The notes under the pieces were generated by a model, which made no database searches, was not told the DNA's origin, and saw nothing but the letters and a program-made list of their open reading frames with translations. From a bacterium UBP15_UBA6099 (GTDB lineage Bacteria > UBP15 > UBA6099), in assembly GCA_002435745.1 (NCBI GenBank), contig DIWT01000027.1:1-18807 (forward strand): a DNA stretch of 18,807 nt, given 5' to 3'. Below are positions 1 to 7,380 of the stretch, one piece after another. The translations under genes were made by a program, and so were the position numbers. Every line of letters begins with the position of its first letter. Positions within the stretch are counted from its first letter, which is position 1.

Positions 1-25
1 GACCCCTATTCGTGACCCCTATTCG
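1..25. repeat. Tandem 13-bp repeat cut by the window edge
   Basis: The 12-mer GACCCCTATTCG occurs at 1-12 and again at 14-25, separated by one T, so the period is 13 bp. The array may extend left beyond the window; only two units are visible. From 26 to 242 I see AT-rich sequence with no convincing gene, and no clear promoter for the gene that follows. Confidence 0.6.
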
Positions 26-284
26 CTCACTTGTCTAAAAAACAGCTCAGTTAATTAAGCCTTGCGGAACTTCTTTTCCTTGCAAATAGATATCTATGAG
101 GTATTTCGGTAAAATGTACACTAGTAATTTGCATTCACGCAATCTGATAGATGGTGACGCCCGAAATTTGGAGGCTCAATGTCAGTTGGAGCCAAGGCAG
201 GATTTGGTTTGTGGAATGTCGGCGTATAGGTAATATTCTTAAATGCGGGGCCATATTTCTAGATCTCTTTATAGGATAAGTCTC

Positions 285-2408
285 ATGAACGTGAATAGAA
301 ACTCGCATAGCTCGACTGAAGTAAATAATCCGTTTTTATTTTTCAGCCTTTTAATGTTTGTTTGCTATATTGGCGTGTTTTTATTCTACCTTTTTGATGT
401 TTTGGCTTCTATATCTTCTGATTATGAAATGCGCTATTTTGGGACGTTAGAAATATTCGAGAGCGCCTGTATACAAGCTTTGTTTTTTATTTGTTGCTCT
501 GTGGTTCTTTCTATAAGAGCGCAATTGATCAATGCTCTTAACGCAAAAGAAGGCTTTGTTCGCAATGTCTTCATATTATTGCTTCCCGCCCTTGTGCTAT
601 CGATAATTCATTTGTTTTTAGTAGGCTCATTGATAAACGTTGAGTATGAGTACATACCCAGACTTATGACTGTCTTAATATATCTTCCGGCGCTTTTGTA
701 TGTTTTAAGCGGGAAGCTCGCAAGCATCAGAAAGAATTGGCGATCAATAGCTCTCATCTCGTTGGTTTTGTATATATGTTTGAAAAACATAAACCTTGGA
801 CTGAATGTTTGGCATATAAAAATCCATGATCCTCTGTTCGCTTTCTTTATCTGTGTAGCAGTAGTTCGGTGTTTGTTGTATGGCAGACAGATGAACGGTT
901 TTGCTGACGGAAGAGGGCGCAAACGTTGTTTAATAGTAATGCTTTCCGGCTTTCTTGTGTCTGTGGCAATATTGGTTTTTGGATACTATTACGAAACTAG
1001 CGCTAAGTACCGTCAGCCAGTAATTGGCATGTCATTAACGCCGGATTGGTCGCCGCATGACAACAGGATTATTTTTACAGCTTATAAGATTGACAGACCT
1101 CTTGCATTTAGGGCTCCCAAAGGCAAAATACTCATTGTCAACGCAGAAACCGGAAAAAATGAGAAGGTATTAGAGCTTGACGGGGGGCCATCCATCCGTG
1201 GTGGAGTTAATATTTTGTACGACATTGCATGGCCGCTAGTATCATGGTCATTTCAAAAAGACACCTTATTCTATATGAAAAATGGCAACGAAGGCGTGAT
1301 TGTCAAAGTGAACACCGGACGAGCCGAAACAATCTTCAATCTGCCTAAAGGCGAGTATTTAGACACTAATCTTGTAATATCTCCGGACAATAGCAAAGTA
1401 TTCTTCGTCGCCAGCAAATACTACATCACCATACAACCGGCATTTTTATTTAACTCTATGACATCATTAAAAACAACACCCAAATATGACGAAAAGAATA
1501 TTCGCGGCAGATTCATCCAAGATCACTTGGAATATTCTGGTTATATAGTAGAATTAAAAAGTAGGAAATTGCATAAAGTAGAAATCAGGGGTTTCAAAAA
1601 CACAGGAAGTTGCATGTCCGTTCCGGGCCTAGAGTTTACAGGGTGGTTCAGCAATGATATTCTGGCATTAGATCTGCCAGATTGTTCACAAGAGTGTTAT
1701 GCCGAATACGCGGATAAGAATGCGCCGCTATGCGGCACTGATACAATGACATTATGTCCGAAGTCTAAGGGCAGGGTAAAAATCCTGATCGACCTAGAAG
1801 GCAAATGTCTCGGCAACTACAGTTATGATTATGGCTCGTTTCCGCGTTTAGTATTAAGAGGAGACGGGAGAACTATTGTTCGTCTCGTAAATTATGATGA
1901 TGGATCATCACCTTGTTTGTTCATAGAAGATGTTATCGATAAAACTATATTGAAGTCGGGCTGTCTTGATTTCTCTTTAATAAGCAATCATAGCGACCAA
2001 CCCGAAGCTTTTAATTTGAGGCGGAATACACAGGCGAAGGGAGCCTACAATTCTGATAACTGGATATGGATGTCACTTTCTAACAAACAATTGTCCATGC
2101 CTATATTAATTAACTATAAAACAGCTGAAGTTAGCCCTGTTTTTGCTCAAGCTGATTCGTTAACTGAAAAATTCTCATTATTGGGTATGCCAAGCGTTTC
2201 CGGAGAATACCATGTATTATCGACATATGGCAATGTTGCTTCTAAAGGTACTATTCCTTACATAAGGTATACAATATTCAACGATCTTCTTTTATCGACC
2301 GCAAACCTTAGCCATGACTCTAGATCAGATCTTTACAATGAACATAGCATATACAACAATCATGGAGATATTGTTCGAAAGATAACCGTCGAGGATTTTG
2401 ACTTTTAG
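285..2408 (+). CDS. Unrecognised membrane protein with seven TM helices and a PD40/TolB-like extracytoplasmic region
   Basis: I do not recognise this as a named family. From the chosen ATG the protein has 707 residues. Seven hydrophobic segments lie at about 17-40, 59-78, 92-117, 126-143, 154-170, 183-199 and 215-235. They are followed by about 470 mostly soluble residues. That part opens with PDWSPHDNRIIFTA (about 253-266), which resembles the PD40/TolB beta-propeller repeat, and later ISPDNSKVFFVAS resembles a second blade. Several cysteines (DCSQEC, PLCGTD, LCPKS, GKCLG) suggest disulfides outside the cytoplasm. I chose ATG 285 because AGGA lies 8 nt upstream; an in-frame ATG at 243 lacks a well-spaced ribosome site. 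Base composition is near 40% GC, far below the neighbours, which suggests transfer. The hairpin repeat at 2513-2537 could act as its terminator. Confidence 0.8.
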   Translation: MNVNRNSHSSTEVNNPFLFFSLLMFVCYIGVFLFYLFDVLASISSDYEMRYFGTLEIFESACIQALFFICCSVVLSIRAQLINALNAKEGFVRNVFILLLPALVLSIIHLFLVGSLINVEYEYIPRLMTVLIYLPALLYVLSGKLASIRKNWRSIALISLVLYICLKNINLGLNVWHIKIHDPLFAFFICVAVVRCLLYGRQMNGFADGRGRKRCLIVMLSGFLVSVAILVFGYYYETSAKYRQPVIGMSLTPDWSPHDNRIIFTAYKIDRPLAFRAPKGKILIVNAETGKNEKVLELDGGPSIRGGVNILYDIAWPLVSWSFQKDTLFYMKNGNEGVIVKVNTGRAETIFNLPKGEYLDTNLVISPDNSKVFFVASKYYITIQPAFLFNSMTSLKTTPKYDEKNIRGRFIQDHLEYSGYIVELKSRKLHKVEIRGFKNTGSCMSVPGLEFTGWFSNDILALDLPDCSQECYAEYADKNAPLCGTDTMTLCPKSKGRVKILIDLEGKCLGNYSYDYGSFPRLVLRGDGRTIVRLVNYDDGSSPCLFIEDVIDKTILKSGCLDFSLISNHSDQPEAFNLRRNTQAKGAYNSDNWIWMSLSNKQLSMPILINYKTAEVSPVFAQADSLTEKFSLLGMPSVSGEYHVLSTYGNVASKGTIPYIRYTIFNDLLLSTANLSHDSRSDLYNEHSIYNNHGDIVRKITVEDFDF

Positions 2409-2451
2409 CTGTCTGAAGATAGCATTGTTGTAATTTTATTTCATAACCGTC

Positions 2452-2544
2452 TGTTCCATTCACAGCAAAAATGCGCTTTGCATTCCGCGTTTCATCCGCT
2501 CTGAACAAAGCTCCCGAATCCTGTCGAAGGATTCGGGTTTATTT
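2452..2544 (+). repeat. Structured dispersed repeat, long form (copy 1), with terminator-like 3' hairpin
   Basis: This stretch matches 18716-18807 along its whole length at roughly 80-85% identity by eye. It contains two stems. The first pairs AAATGCG (2469-2475) with CGCGTTT (2486-2492). The second pairs CCCGAATCCT (2513-2522) with AGGATTCGGG (2528-2537), a perfect 10-bp stem with a 5-nt loop, followed by TTTATTT. Behind the AT-rich gene the second stem plausibly ends transcription. Its core GGATTCG is shared with hairpins near 4866, 13727, 13768, 18623 and 18778. Confidence 0.75.
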
Positions 2545-2561
2545 CATTCAACGGCGGCGGG

Positions 2562-4790
2562 TTACAACATATCGCGGCGGGCGAGGAGGGCTTTGAGTTG
2601 GTCGGCGGTGATTGTTTCGTAGCCGTCGGGTGAGACTCTAAGCGCCGTGTCGCCCAAAACGATATTCATGTTCTCGCCAATCGCGAAATATTCTCTCAAT
2701 TCAGGTATTTCACGAATTATCGCAAATTGTGCTTCGCTATAAGGCTTGATGTTAGCAATATTCCTGATATTTTCGGTATAACGCGAGTCGTTCCACGTTC
2801 CGGCGTCGAGGTAGAAGGCGCGGCCCTGAACGGAGCGGACGTTCGTTATATTTACGATATTGTCGTTTCTGTCCCGATAGGTCTGTTTTGCGGAGACGGG
2901 CGCTGCGGAGCGGGCGAGTTCGCCCGCGTTTTTGGACTGGTTTACGCCCCATGCGCCGCTCACCGCGTCTGCGGCTTCTTGCGTTCTGGTTTCCGTGAGC
3001 ATTTGTTCTCTAAAGCGAGCGGCAGGCGCGGCGCTGAGGCGCATGTTCGGTTCTTCGACCAAATACGAGGTATATTCCGTAATTATGCCGTATTTTTTGC
3101 TTAAATAGGCTACTTCAGTGACGAGTTCGCGCTTATAATCGCCGCCGCCGCGCCTGATTTCTTCAATTAGAAGACCAATTCTGCGCGCCGCCCAAATCTG
3201 AGCAATGAAGGGGTTGTTTCCGATTTTTTCCGGCTGGCGCAGGACGAATTCTTTTTTTGCTCCGGCTGCCATGCCGGTGAGCCGGACGGGGCCGGGGTCG
3301 CCTGTGAACCTGCCTGTCACTAGAAGGTGCGAGCCGAGGAAGATGTCTGGCAGGGCGGCGGGGAGCACGTCGGATGCGTTCATCGAGCCAAAATCGAGCC
3401 GGATGTCCGTCAGCGCGGGCGCGCTTATCATCCTGTAAAGGGCGCTGACTTTCACTTCGATGTCTTCTTCGGGGCGGACGTACTCGGCGGTTCCCCGGTT
3501 TTCTGCGGCTAGCTTGTCGAGCAGGAGCGTGTTGACGTCGAACCCGACGCCGAAAACGAAGAGTCGGATGTTTTTAGGGGCGCGGGCGGCGGCGTTGCGA
3601 AGGATGGTCGCGATGTCGGTTGCGCCGACGGTGGGAAGGCCGTCCGTGAGAAAAATGACGTATGCGGGGCGGTCGGGGTCGTATTTCATGGAGAAGGCGG
3701 ATTTGAGGGCGGAGTCGATGTCGGTTCCGCCGAGGGCCATTATGGAGTCGGCCACATTGAGCGCATGGTCGACGCGGGAAGATTCCGCCTTTTGCAGCCC
3801 GTCGAAAAGAGGTTCCGCCCGCTCGTTGAAGAGAATCACGTTGAACCTGTCGGAAGGGCGCAGCCCGCGCAGGCAGAATTTCAACGCTTCGCGAGCCTGA
3901 TCCATTTTTTCGCCCCTCATGCTGCCGGTGCGGTCGATGACGAACATGATGTCGCTCGGAGTTATGTCGTCCGCCGGAAAGTCCACTCTGGGGGACGCCA
4001 TGAGCATGAAGAAACCGCCGTCCGAGGCGTCTCTGTGGGTGAGGAGGGTCATCCCGATGTCGTCTTCCGATACGGAGTAGAAGAGGGAGAAATCGGAGCG
4101 CGGGGAGGCGGAGGAAACTTCAAAGCCGACTTCGGCGGACAGTTCGCCGTCGCGGTGGATGGAGATGGGATGAGAGGGCGAATAGATATTCTTTATGGGT
4201 TTCGACGAATTGATTTTGACTCTGACGGATGAAGGGGACTGAGAAGAGGAGGCGGGCAGCGGATAGACGTATCTGTAGGAATCGCCGTTGGCGTCGATGA
4301 CGGAGTCGTAGGAGAGGGAGACAATGCGCTGACCGCGCGGGGGGACGGGGTAGACGCTCGCTTTGAACATGTCGCGCTCGGCGAATTCGAGCAGGGCGGG
4401 GTCTTTTTGCCGCCTGACGATGTCTTGGTAAATTTTGCGGGCTTCGTCGCGGTTCAACAGTTTGCCGGGGACCATCGCGCCGTCGATTTCCAGAGACCAG
4501 CCGGTGACCGCCGCGCCCGCCGGGACCGGGAACAGAAATGTCGCTTCAAGCTCGCGCCCGCTGGAATTGGATATGGAGTGGACGGAGGTTGTGCGGGCGG
4601 CGCGGTCGTTGATTTCGATGTTGACGGACTTGGTATCGACGCGCAGGGGAGTATCGGGGCGCTCCGCCGGGGGCATGGGCGGCCACGGGCCGGGCAGCAC
4701 GATGGCCTGTCCTTCGGCTTTGTTCCCTTGAGAGAGCATTAGCGCGGCGAACAGCGCGGCGGCGGCGGCGAATCTGGTCGTTATCTTCAT
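2562..4790 (-). CDS. Secreted VIT domain + von Willebrand A domain protein
   Basis: The protein has 742 residues and an N-terminal signal peptide (MKITTR, then an Ala/Leu-rich stretch to about residue 28). A VIT domain like that of inter-alpha-trypsin inhibitor heavy chains spans about 48-165 (GRELEATFLFPVP, later KDPALLEFAERDMFKASVYP). A vWA domain spans about 278-455. Its metal-binding MIDAS residues are present: D286, T288 and S290 in DRTGSM, T356 in GGTDID and D383 in LTDGLP. The C-terminal 280 residues are less typical. Such proteins are exported and bind ligands or surfaces through a divalent metal; the partner is unknown here. The start is set by GGAGGA five to six bases before ATG 4790 and by the signal peptide; the frame stays open upstream to 4943. 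It is divergent from the transporter at 5502 and has no operon partner. Confidence 0.93.
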   Translation of the reverse strand: MKITTRFAAAAALFAALMLSQGNKAEGQAIVLPGPWPPMPPAERPDTPLRVDTKSVNIEINDRAARTTSVHSISNSSGRELEATFLFPVPAGAAVTGWSLEIDGAMVPGKLLNRDEARKIYQDIVRRQKDPALLEFAERDMFKASVYPVPPRGQRIVSLSYDSVIDANGDSYRYVYPLPASSSQSPSSVRVKINSSKPIKNIYSPSHPISIHRDGELSAEVGFEVSSASPRSDFSLFYSVSEDDIGMTLLTHRDASDGGFFMLMASPRVDFPADDITPSDIMFVIDRTGSMRGEKMDQAREALKFCLRGLRPSDRFNVILFNERAEPLFDGLQKAESSRVDHALNVADSIMALGGTDIDSALKSAFSMKYDPDRPAYVIFLTDGLPTVGATDIATILRNAAARAPKNIRLFVFGVGFDVNTLLLDKLAAENRGTAEYVRPEEDIEVKVSALYRMISAPALTDIRLDFGSMNASDVLPAALPDIFLGSHLLVTGRFTGDPGPVRLTGMAAGAKKEFVLRQPEKIGNNPFIAQIWAARRIGLLIEEIRRGGGDYKRELVTEVAYLSKKYGIITEYTSYLVEEPNMRLSAAPAARFREQMLTETRTQEAADAVSGAWGVNQSKNAGELARSAAPVSAKQTYRDRNDNIVNITNVRSVQGRAFYLDAGTWNDSRYTENIRNIANIKPYSEAQFAIIREIPELREYFAIGENMNIVLGDTALRVSPDGYETITADQLKALLARRDML

Positions 4791-4865
4791 TTTGTCCTCC
4801 AGTTTTTGCGCGACACTTGTTTCGACACCCGACGATGAAGGCGGTTCCAGTTGTTGAAAAATAAA

Positions 4866-4901
4866 AACCCGGTTCGGCGGTTCTATCGACGAATCCGGGT
4901 T
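4866..4901 (-). repeat. REP-like hairpin (type II) with U-tract, in the leader of the VIT/vWA gene
   Basis: AACCCGG-TTCG (4866-4876) pairs with CGAATCCGGGTT (4890-4901), leaving one bulged base. Read on the minus strand the hairpin is followed by TTTTTATTTTT, so it looks like an intrinsic terminator or attenuator about 65 nt before the VIT/vWA start. It carries the tract CTATCGACGAATCCGGG, shared with the hairpins at 13727-13755 and 18623-18654 (minus-strand reading there), so it belongs to the dispersed repeat family of this window. Confidence 0.65.
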
Positions 4902-5074
4902 GCTAAAAAGGCGGCTCCTATGCAAATATTCTTTTAGCAACATGAAAAATTATCATCGATAGGGAACCGAGCAGGATTTGAGTTGTTCGGAAAGGGAGGC
5001 ATAAAACAATGTTGTGGAAATAGCGAGAAAAATATATATAGAAAAAAACTATAAAACAAGCGGGTTGAATAGGT

Positions 5075-5091
5075 TAGCAAAGAAATTGCTA
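5075..5091. promoter_or_regulatory. Perfect 6-bp inverted repeat, possible operator
   Basis: TAGCAA at 5075-5080 and TTGCTA at 5086-5091 are perfect inverted repeats separated by AGAAA. The site lies in the AT-rich divergent interval between the VIT/vWA gene and the transporter, about 107 bp upstream of the transporter -35. It could be a repressor or activator site. The regulator is unknown. Confidence 0.35.
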
Positions 5092-5108
5092 TTGGCGGTA
5101 AAAGTTTA

Positions 5109-5126
5109 TTGTGAAAAGTTACACAA
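5109..5126. promoter_or_regulatory. CRP/FNR-family-like palindrome 1
   Basis: TTGTGA-N6-ACACAA matches the TGTGA-N6-TCACA layout of CRP-type sites with one base off. Its centre is about 115 bp upstream of the predicted transporter transcription start and 65 bp upstream of palindrome 2. No CRP/FNR gene is in the window, so the link to a regulator is inference. Confidence 0.4.
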
Positions 5127-5173
5127 CCGGAACCAGAAGTAAAAAAATGGCACTTTGAATACAGATATATTCA

Positions 5174-5191
5174 TTGTGAATAATTTAACAA
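5174..5191. promoter_or_regulatory. CRP/FNR-family-like palindrome 2
   Basis: TTGTGA-N6-TAACAA is an inverted repeat matching at five of six positions, with the same 18-bp layout as palindrome 1. Its centre lies about 50 bp upstream of the predicted start, just before the -35 hexamer of the transporter promoter, a position suited to an activator. Confidence 0.38.
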
Positions 5192-5197
5192 AAATGC

Positions 5198-5226
5198 TTT
5201 ACAACTGATTTGACACGTTTTATAAT
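5198..5226 (+). promoter_or_regulatory. Sigma-70-type promoter of the MFS transporter gene
   Basis: -35 TTTACA (5198-5203), a 17-bp spacer and a perfect -10 TATAAT (5221-5226). The predicted start is near 5233. This gives a leader of about 270 nt before ATG 5502. Confidence 0.75.
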
Positions 5227-5232
5227 CATCCG

Positions 5233-5501
5233 CAAAATGGGGAATATGTTATTTCCCTAATTATAAATGTGCGTCGCAATTGTAAAGGCGCGGCACGGGC
5301 TGGCGGAGATTTTGCCGCAGAAATAAAATACGCGGAATTTTCGGGCGCCGGAACGAACGAAAAGAAAAGGAAATGCAGAACGCAGGCGGGCAACAGGCAA
5401 AAAGCCGTTAAGGATTAAATCGAAAGCGTCGGCAGTCCGGAAAGGGCGCCGAACATATAACGGGCCGGAAACCGGTTCGATAGGCATCGGAGGAATGGCA
5501 G
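5233..5501 (+). other. Long untranslated leader of the transporter mRNA
   Basis: No gene is supported in this 269-nt stretch. It starts with a stem GGGGAAT/ATTTCCC (5239-5245 with 5251-5257, one G-T pair). It later has purine-rich sequence and short hairpins such as CCGG-AAA-CCGG near 5463. The octamer GGGCGCCG occurs twice, near 5342 and 5444. I compared it from memory with common riboswitch cores (TPP, SAM, glycine, c-di-GMP, fluoride, guanidine) and found no clear match. An ATG at 5495 opens a different frame and is rejected because GGAGGA is placed for ATG 5502. Confidence 0.4.
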
Positions 5502-6914
5502 ATGAGCAAGCAAAGCAGTTCGTACGGATGGGTGGTCACCTTTGCCGGCACGGGGATCAACCTAGCTCTGGGCGCGTTGTACGCGTGGAGCGTGTTCAAG
5601 AAGCCGCTGGCAAGCGCGTTCGACCTGTCCGACAAGAGCACGGCGCTGCCGTACTCGGTCGCGATTATCGTGTTCGCGCTGATGATGGTTCCGGCCGGAA
5701 GGCTGCAGGACAAGATCGGCCCGAGGGTTGTGGCGACGATCAGCGGAATACTAGTCGGATTAGGTTTCATAATATCGAGTTTTGCGACGCCGGGCAATGC
5801 CCTGCCGTATCTGGTTATAGGGTTCGGCATAATGGCTGGAGCCGGGATAGGATTCGGATACGCGGCGGCGACGCCTCCCGCGATTAAATGGTTTTCCCCG
5901 GAGAAAAAGGGTCTGATAGTCGGTCTGGTTGTCGGCGGATTTGGACTTGCGTCCGTCTATGTCGCTCCCCTTACGGATAGTCTTATCAAATCGAAATCTC
6001 CCGATCCCGCAAAAATAATCATGGAGCAGGCTCCCGGAGCGGAAGCTCAGGTGGTGGAAGCGGGAATGTTGACGATGGATCAGGCCAGAGAGCAGTACTC
6101 GAAAGCCTGCTCGAACGCTTTCCGGATTCTGGGCGTGCTTTTCTTGGCGATGACGGTGGTTTTCGCGCAATTGCTGAAGAACCCCCCGGCCGGGTACAAA
6201 CCCGAACCGATGGCGGCATCAAAGAAAAAAGATTCGAAAGCCAAGCCCAAAGCGGCTGCGGTCGATTATTCATTGGCGGAAATGTTGAAGACGCCGCAGT
6301 TTTATATTATGTGGATAATGTTCGTGTTCTCGGCAGGCGCGGGCCTGATGGTTATTTCATTCATGGCGAAGTTGGCCGCCGAGCTTAACTCCGCCGGCAA
6401 GATAGCGTTCGCCGGGTTCGTTTTCGTGGCCATACTGTCTATCGGCAACGCCAGCGGGCGCATCATCTCAGGGACGCTGTCGGACAAGATAGGCCGAACC
6501 ACTACGATGTTCGTTGTATTCATCGTGCAGGCGGCTGTCATGGCGATGTTCCCGAGGCTGGAGTCGACCGTGGTGTTTGTTATCGGCTCTCTGCTCGTAG
6601 GGTTCTGCTACGGCTCATGCCTGTCGTTGTTCCCCTCGACGACAGCCGATTACTTCGGGATGAAGAACCTCGGACTGAACTACGGATTGGTATTCACGGC
6701 GTGGGGCGTCGGCGGATTTATTATGCCGCTCATAGCCGGGGCTATAAAGGACAGCACCGGTTCATACACGAATTCGTTCTATGTGGCATCGGCGATCTGC
6801 GTTGTGGCAGCGTTGATGTCGTTCACGTTGAAGGCCCCTGCGGCCGCTTCCGCGCCCGACGCTAAGGGCAAGGGAGTCCCGGCTCCGGCCACTGTGAAAG
6901 TGAAAGGCAAGTAA
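5502..6914 (+). CDS. MFS transporter, oxalate/formate antiporter (OFA) family
   Basis: A 470-residue, 12-helix inner-membrane carrier that moves small organic anions by exchange or symport. The N-terminal pattern (GINLALGALYAWSVFKKPL, residues 18-35) is typical of the OFA family. Major facilitator motif A is at 66-75 (GRLQDKIGPR) and is repeated in the second half at 319-332. A lysine-rich loop between the six-helix halves lies at about 233-252, and the C-terminus is lysine-rich and cytoplasmic. In OxlT a lysine in TM11 binds oxalate; here the matching stretch reads YGLVFTAWGVGG with Trp, and the middle helices lack the expected TM8 arginine. The cargo is therefore probably not oxalate. The start is set by GGAGGA (5489-5494), 7 nt before ATG. 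It is monocistronic, with a strong promoter upstream and a terminator downstream. Confidence 0.92.
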   Translation: MSKQSSSYGWVVTFAGTGINLALGALYAWSVFKKPLASAFDLSDKSTALPYSVAIIVFALMMVPAGRLQDKIGPRVVATISGILVGLGFIISSFATPGNALPYLVIGFGIMAGAGIGFGYAAATPPAIKWFSPEKKGLIVGLVVGGFGLASVYVAPLTDSLIKSKSPDPAKIIMEQAPGAEAQVVEAGMLTMDQAREQYSKACSNAFRILGVLFLAMTVVFAQLLKNPPAGYKPEPMAASKKKDSKAKPKAAAVDYSLAEMLKTPQFYIMWIMFVFSAGAGLMVISFMAKLAAELNSAGKIAFAGFVFVAILSIGNASGRIISGTLSDKIGRTTTMFVVFIVQAAVMAMFPRLESTVVFVIGSLLVGFCYGSCLSLFPSTTADYFGMKNLGLNYGLVFTAWGVGGFIMPLIAGAIKDSTGSYTNSFYVASAICVVAALMSFTLKAPAAASAPDAKGKGVPAPATVKVKGK

Positions 6915-6964
6915 TTTGCTCATAATTTGATTGCAGCAGCGTTTTTATAAACTCACCCTCTATG

Positions 6965-6997
6965 GCCCCCGCATACTTTCGGGGGCTACTTTTTTTT
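6965..6997 (+). terminator. Intrinsic terminator of the MFS transporter gene
   Basis: GCCCCCG (6965-6971) pairs perfectly with CGGGGGC (6980-6986), with an 8-nt loop, followed by TAC and eight T's. It lies 50 bp after the transporter stop. Confidence 0.93.
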
Positions 6998-7080
6998 GTC
7001 TTGAAGCAATGAGAATTGAAGCGCTCGCCTTTAAACAGACATAAGGCAACATCAGTTGTCTTTTAATTAAAAGGATATTT

Positions 7081-7248
7081 ATGAATCGAGAAGGATTCTG
7101 GGCACAAAGCCGAGCAAAAAAAAGAGAGCCTTACAGCCCTCGGAGCAACGTTTCAAAACTCACTCTCTATAGCCCCTCTACATCCTATTCTAATATTAAT
7201 AACACAAATCTAACACAATTAGGGGGTTATATTCAAGCGGATATGTAA
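7081..7248 (+). CDS. Possible small gene, 55 residues, unknown
   Basis: ATG 7081 is preceded by AAGGA at 5 nt, and the frame stays open for 55 codons to TAA at 7246-7248. The peptide begins MNREGFWAQSRAKKRE and has an Asn/Ser/Thr-rich second half. No homology is recognised. It lies in an otherwise empty AT-rich interval (6998-7380) between the convergent transporter and rarA genes. Part of it (7141-7176) is a degenerate copy of sequence around the transporter terminator (6933-6969), which argues that the region may be duplicated non-coding DNA instead. From 7249 to 7380 I see nothing else, including no clear rarA terminator. Confidence 0.25.
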   Translation: MNREGFWAQSRAKKREPYSPRSNVSKLTLYSPSTSYSNINNTNLTQLGGYIQADM

Positions 7249-7380
7249 AATAATCCGACCTGATGTCAAAATAATAGACAGTAGGAAAGGAAAAGACAGG
7301 AAGAAAAAGGGATGCGCGGAAATTATTTTTTATTTTTTTATTGTGGTCGTCTAATGCAATTGGTTTTCAAACGTTTTAAG

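Noticed and set aside
152..277. Short 41-codon ATG frame upstream of the AT-rich gene
   Set aside because: It has no ribosome site and no recognisable sequence, and it ends just before the chosen start of the real gene.
2727..4742. Several plus-strand open frames opposite the VIT/vWA gene, and similar frames opposite rarA, jag, tlyA, the flavoprotein and the operon genes
   Set aside because: GC-rich codon bias makes long antisense frames. None has a family motif, and all lie fully inside well-supported genes.
4791..4943. Upstream extension of the VIT/vWA frame
   Set aside because: It would place 51 residues before a clear signal peptide and read through the repeat hairpin; GGAGGA before ATG 4790 decides the start.
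5495..5887. 130-residue frame starting at ATG 5495
   Set aside because: It overlaps the MFS gene in another frame, its spacing to GGAGGA is too short, and its composition is that of a shadow frame.
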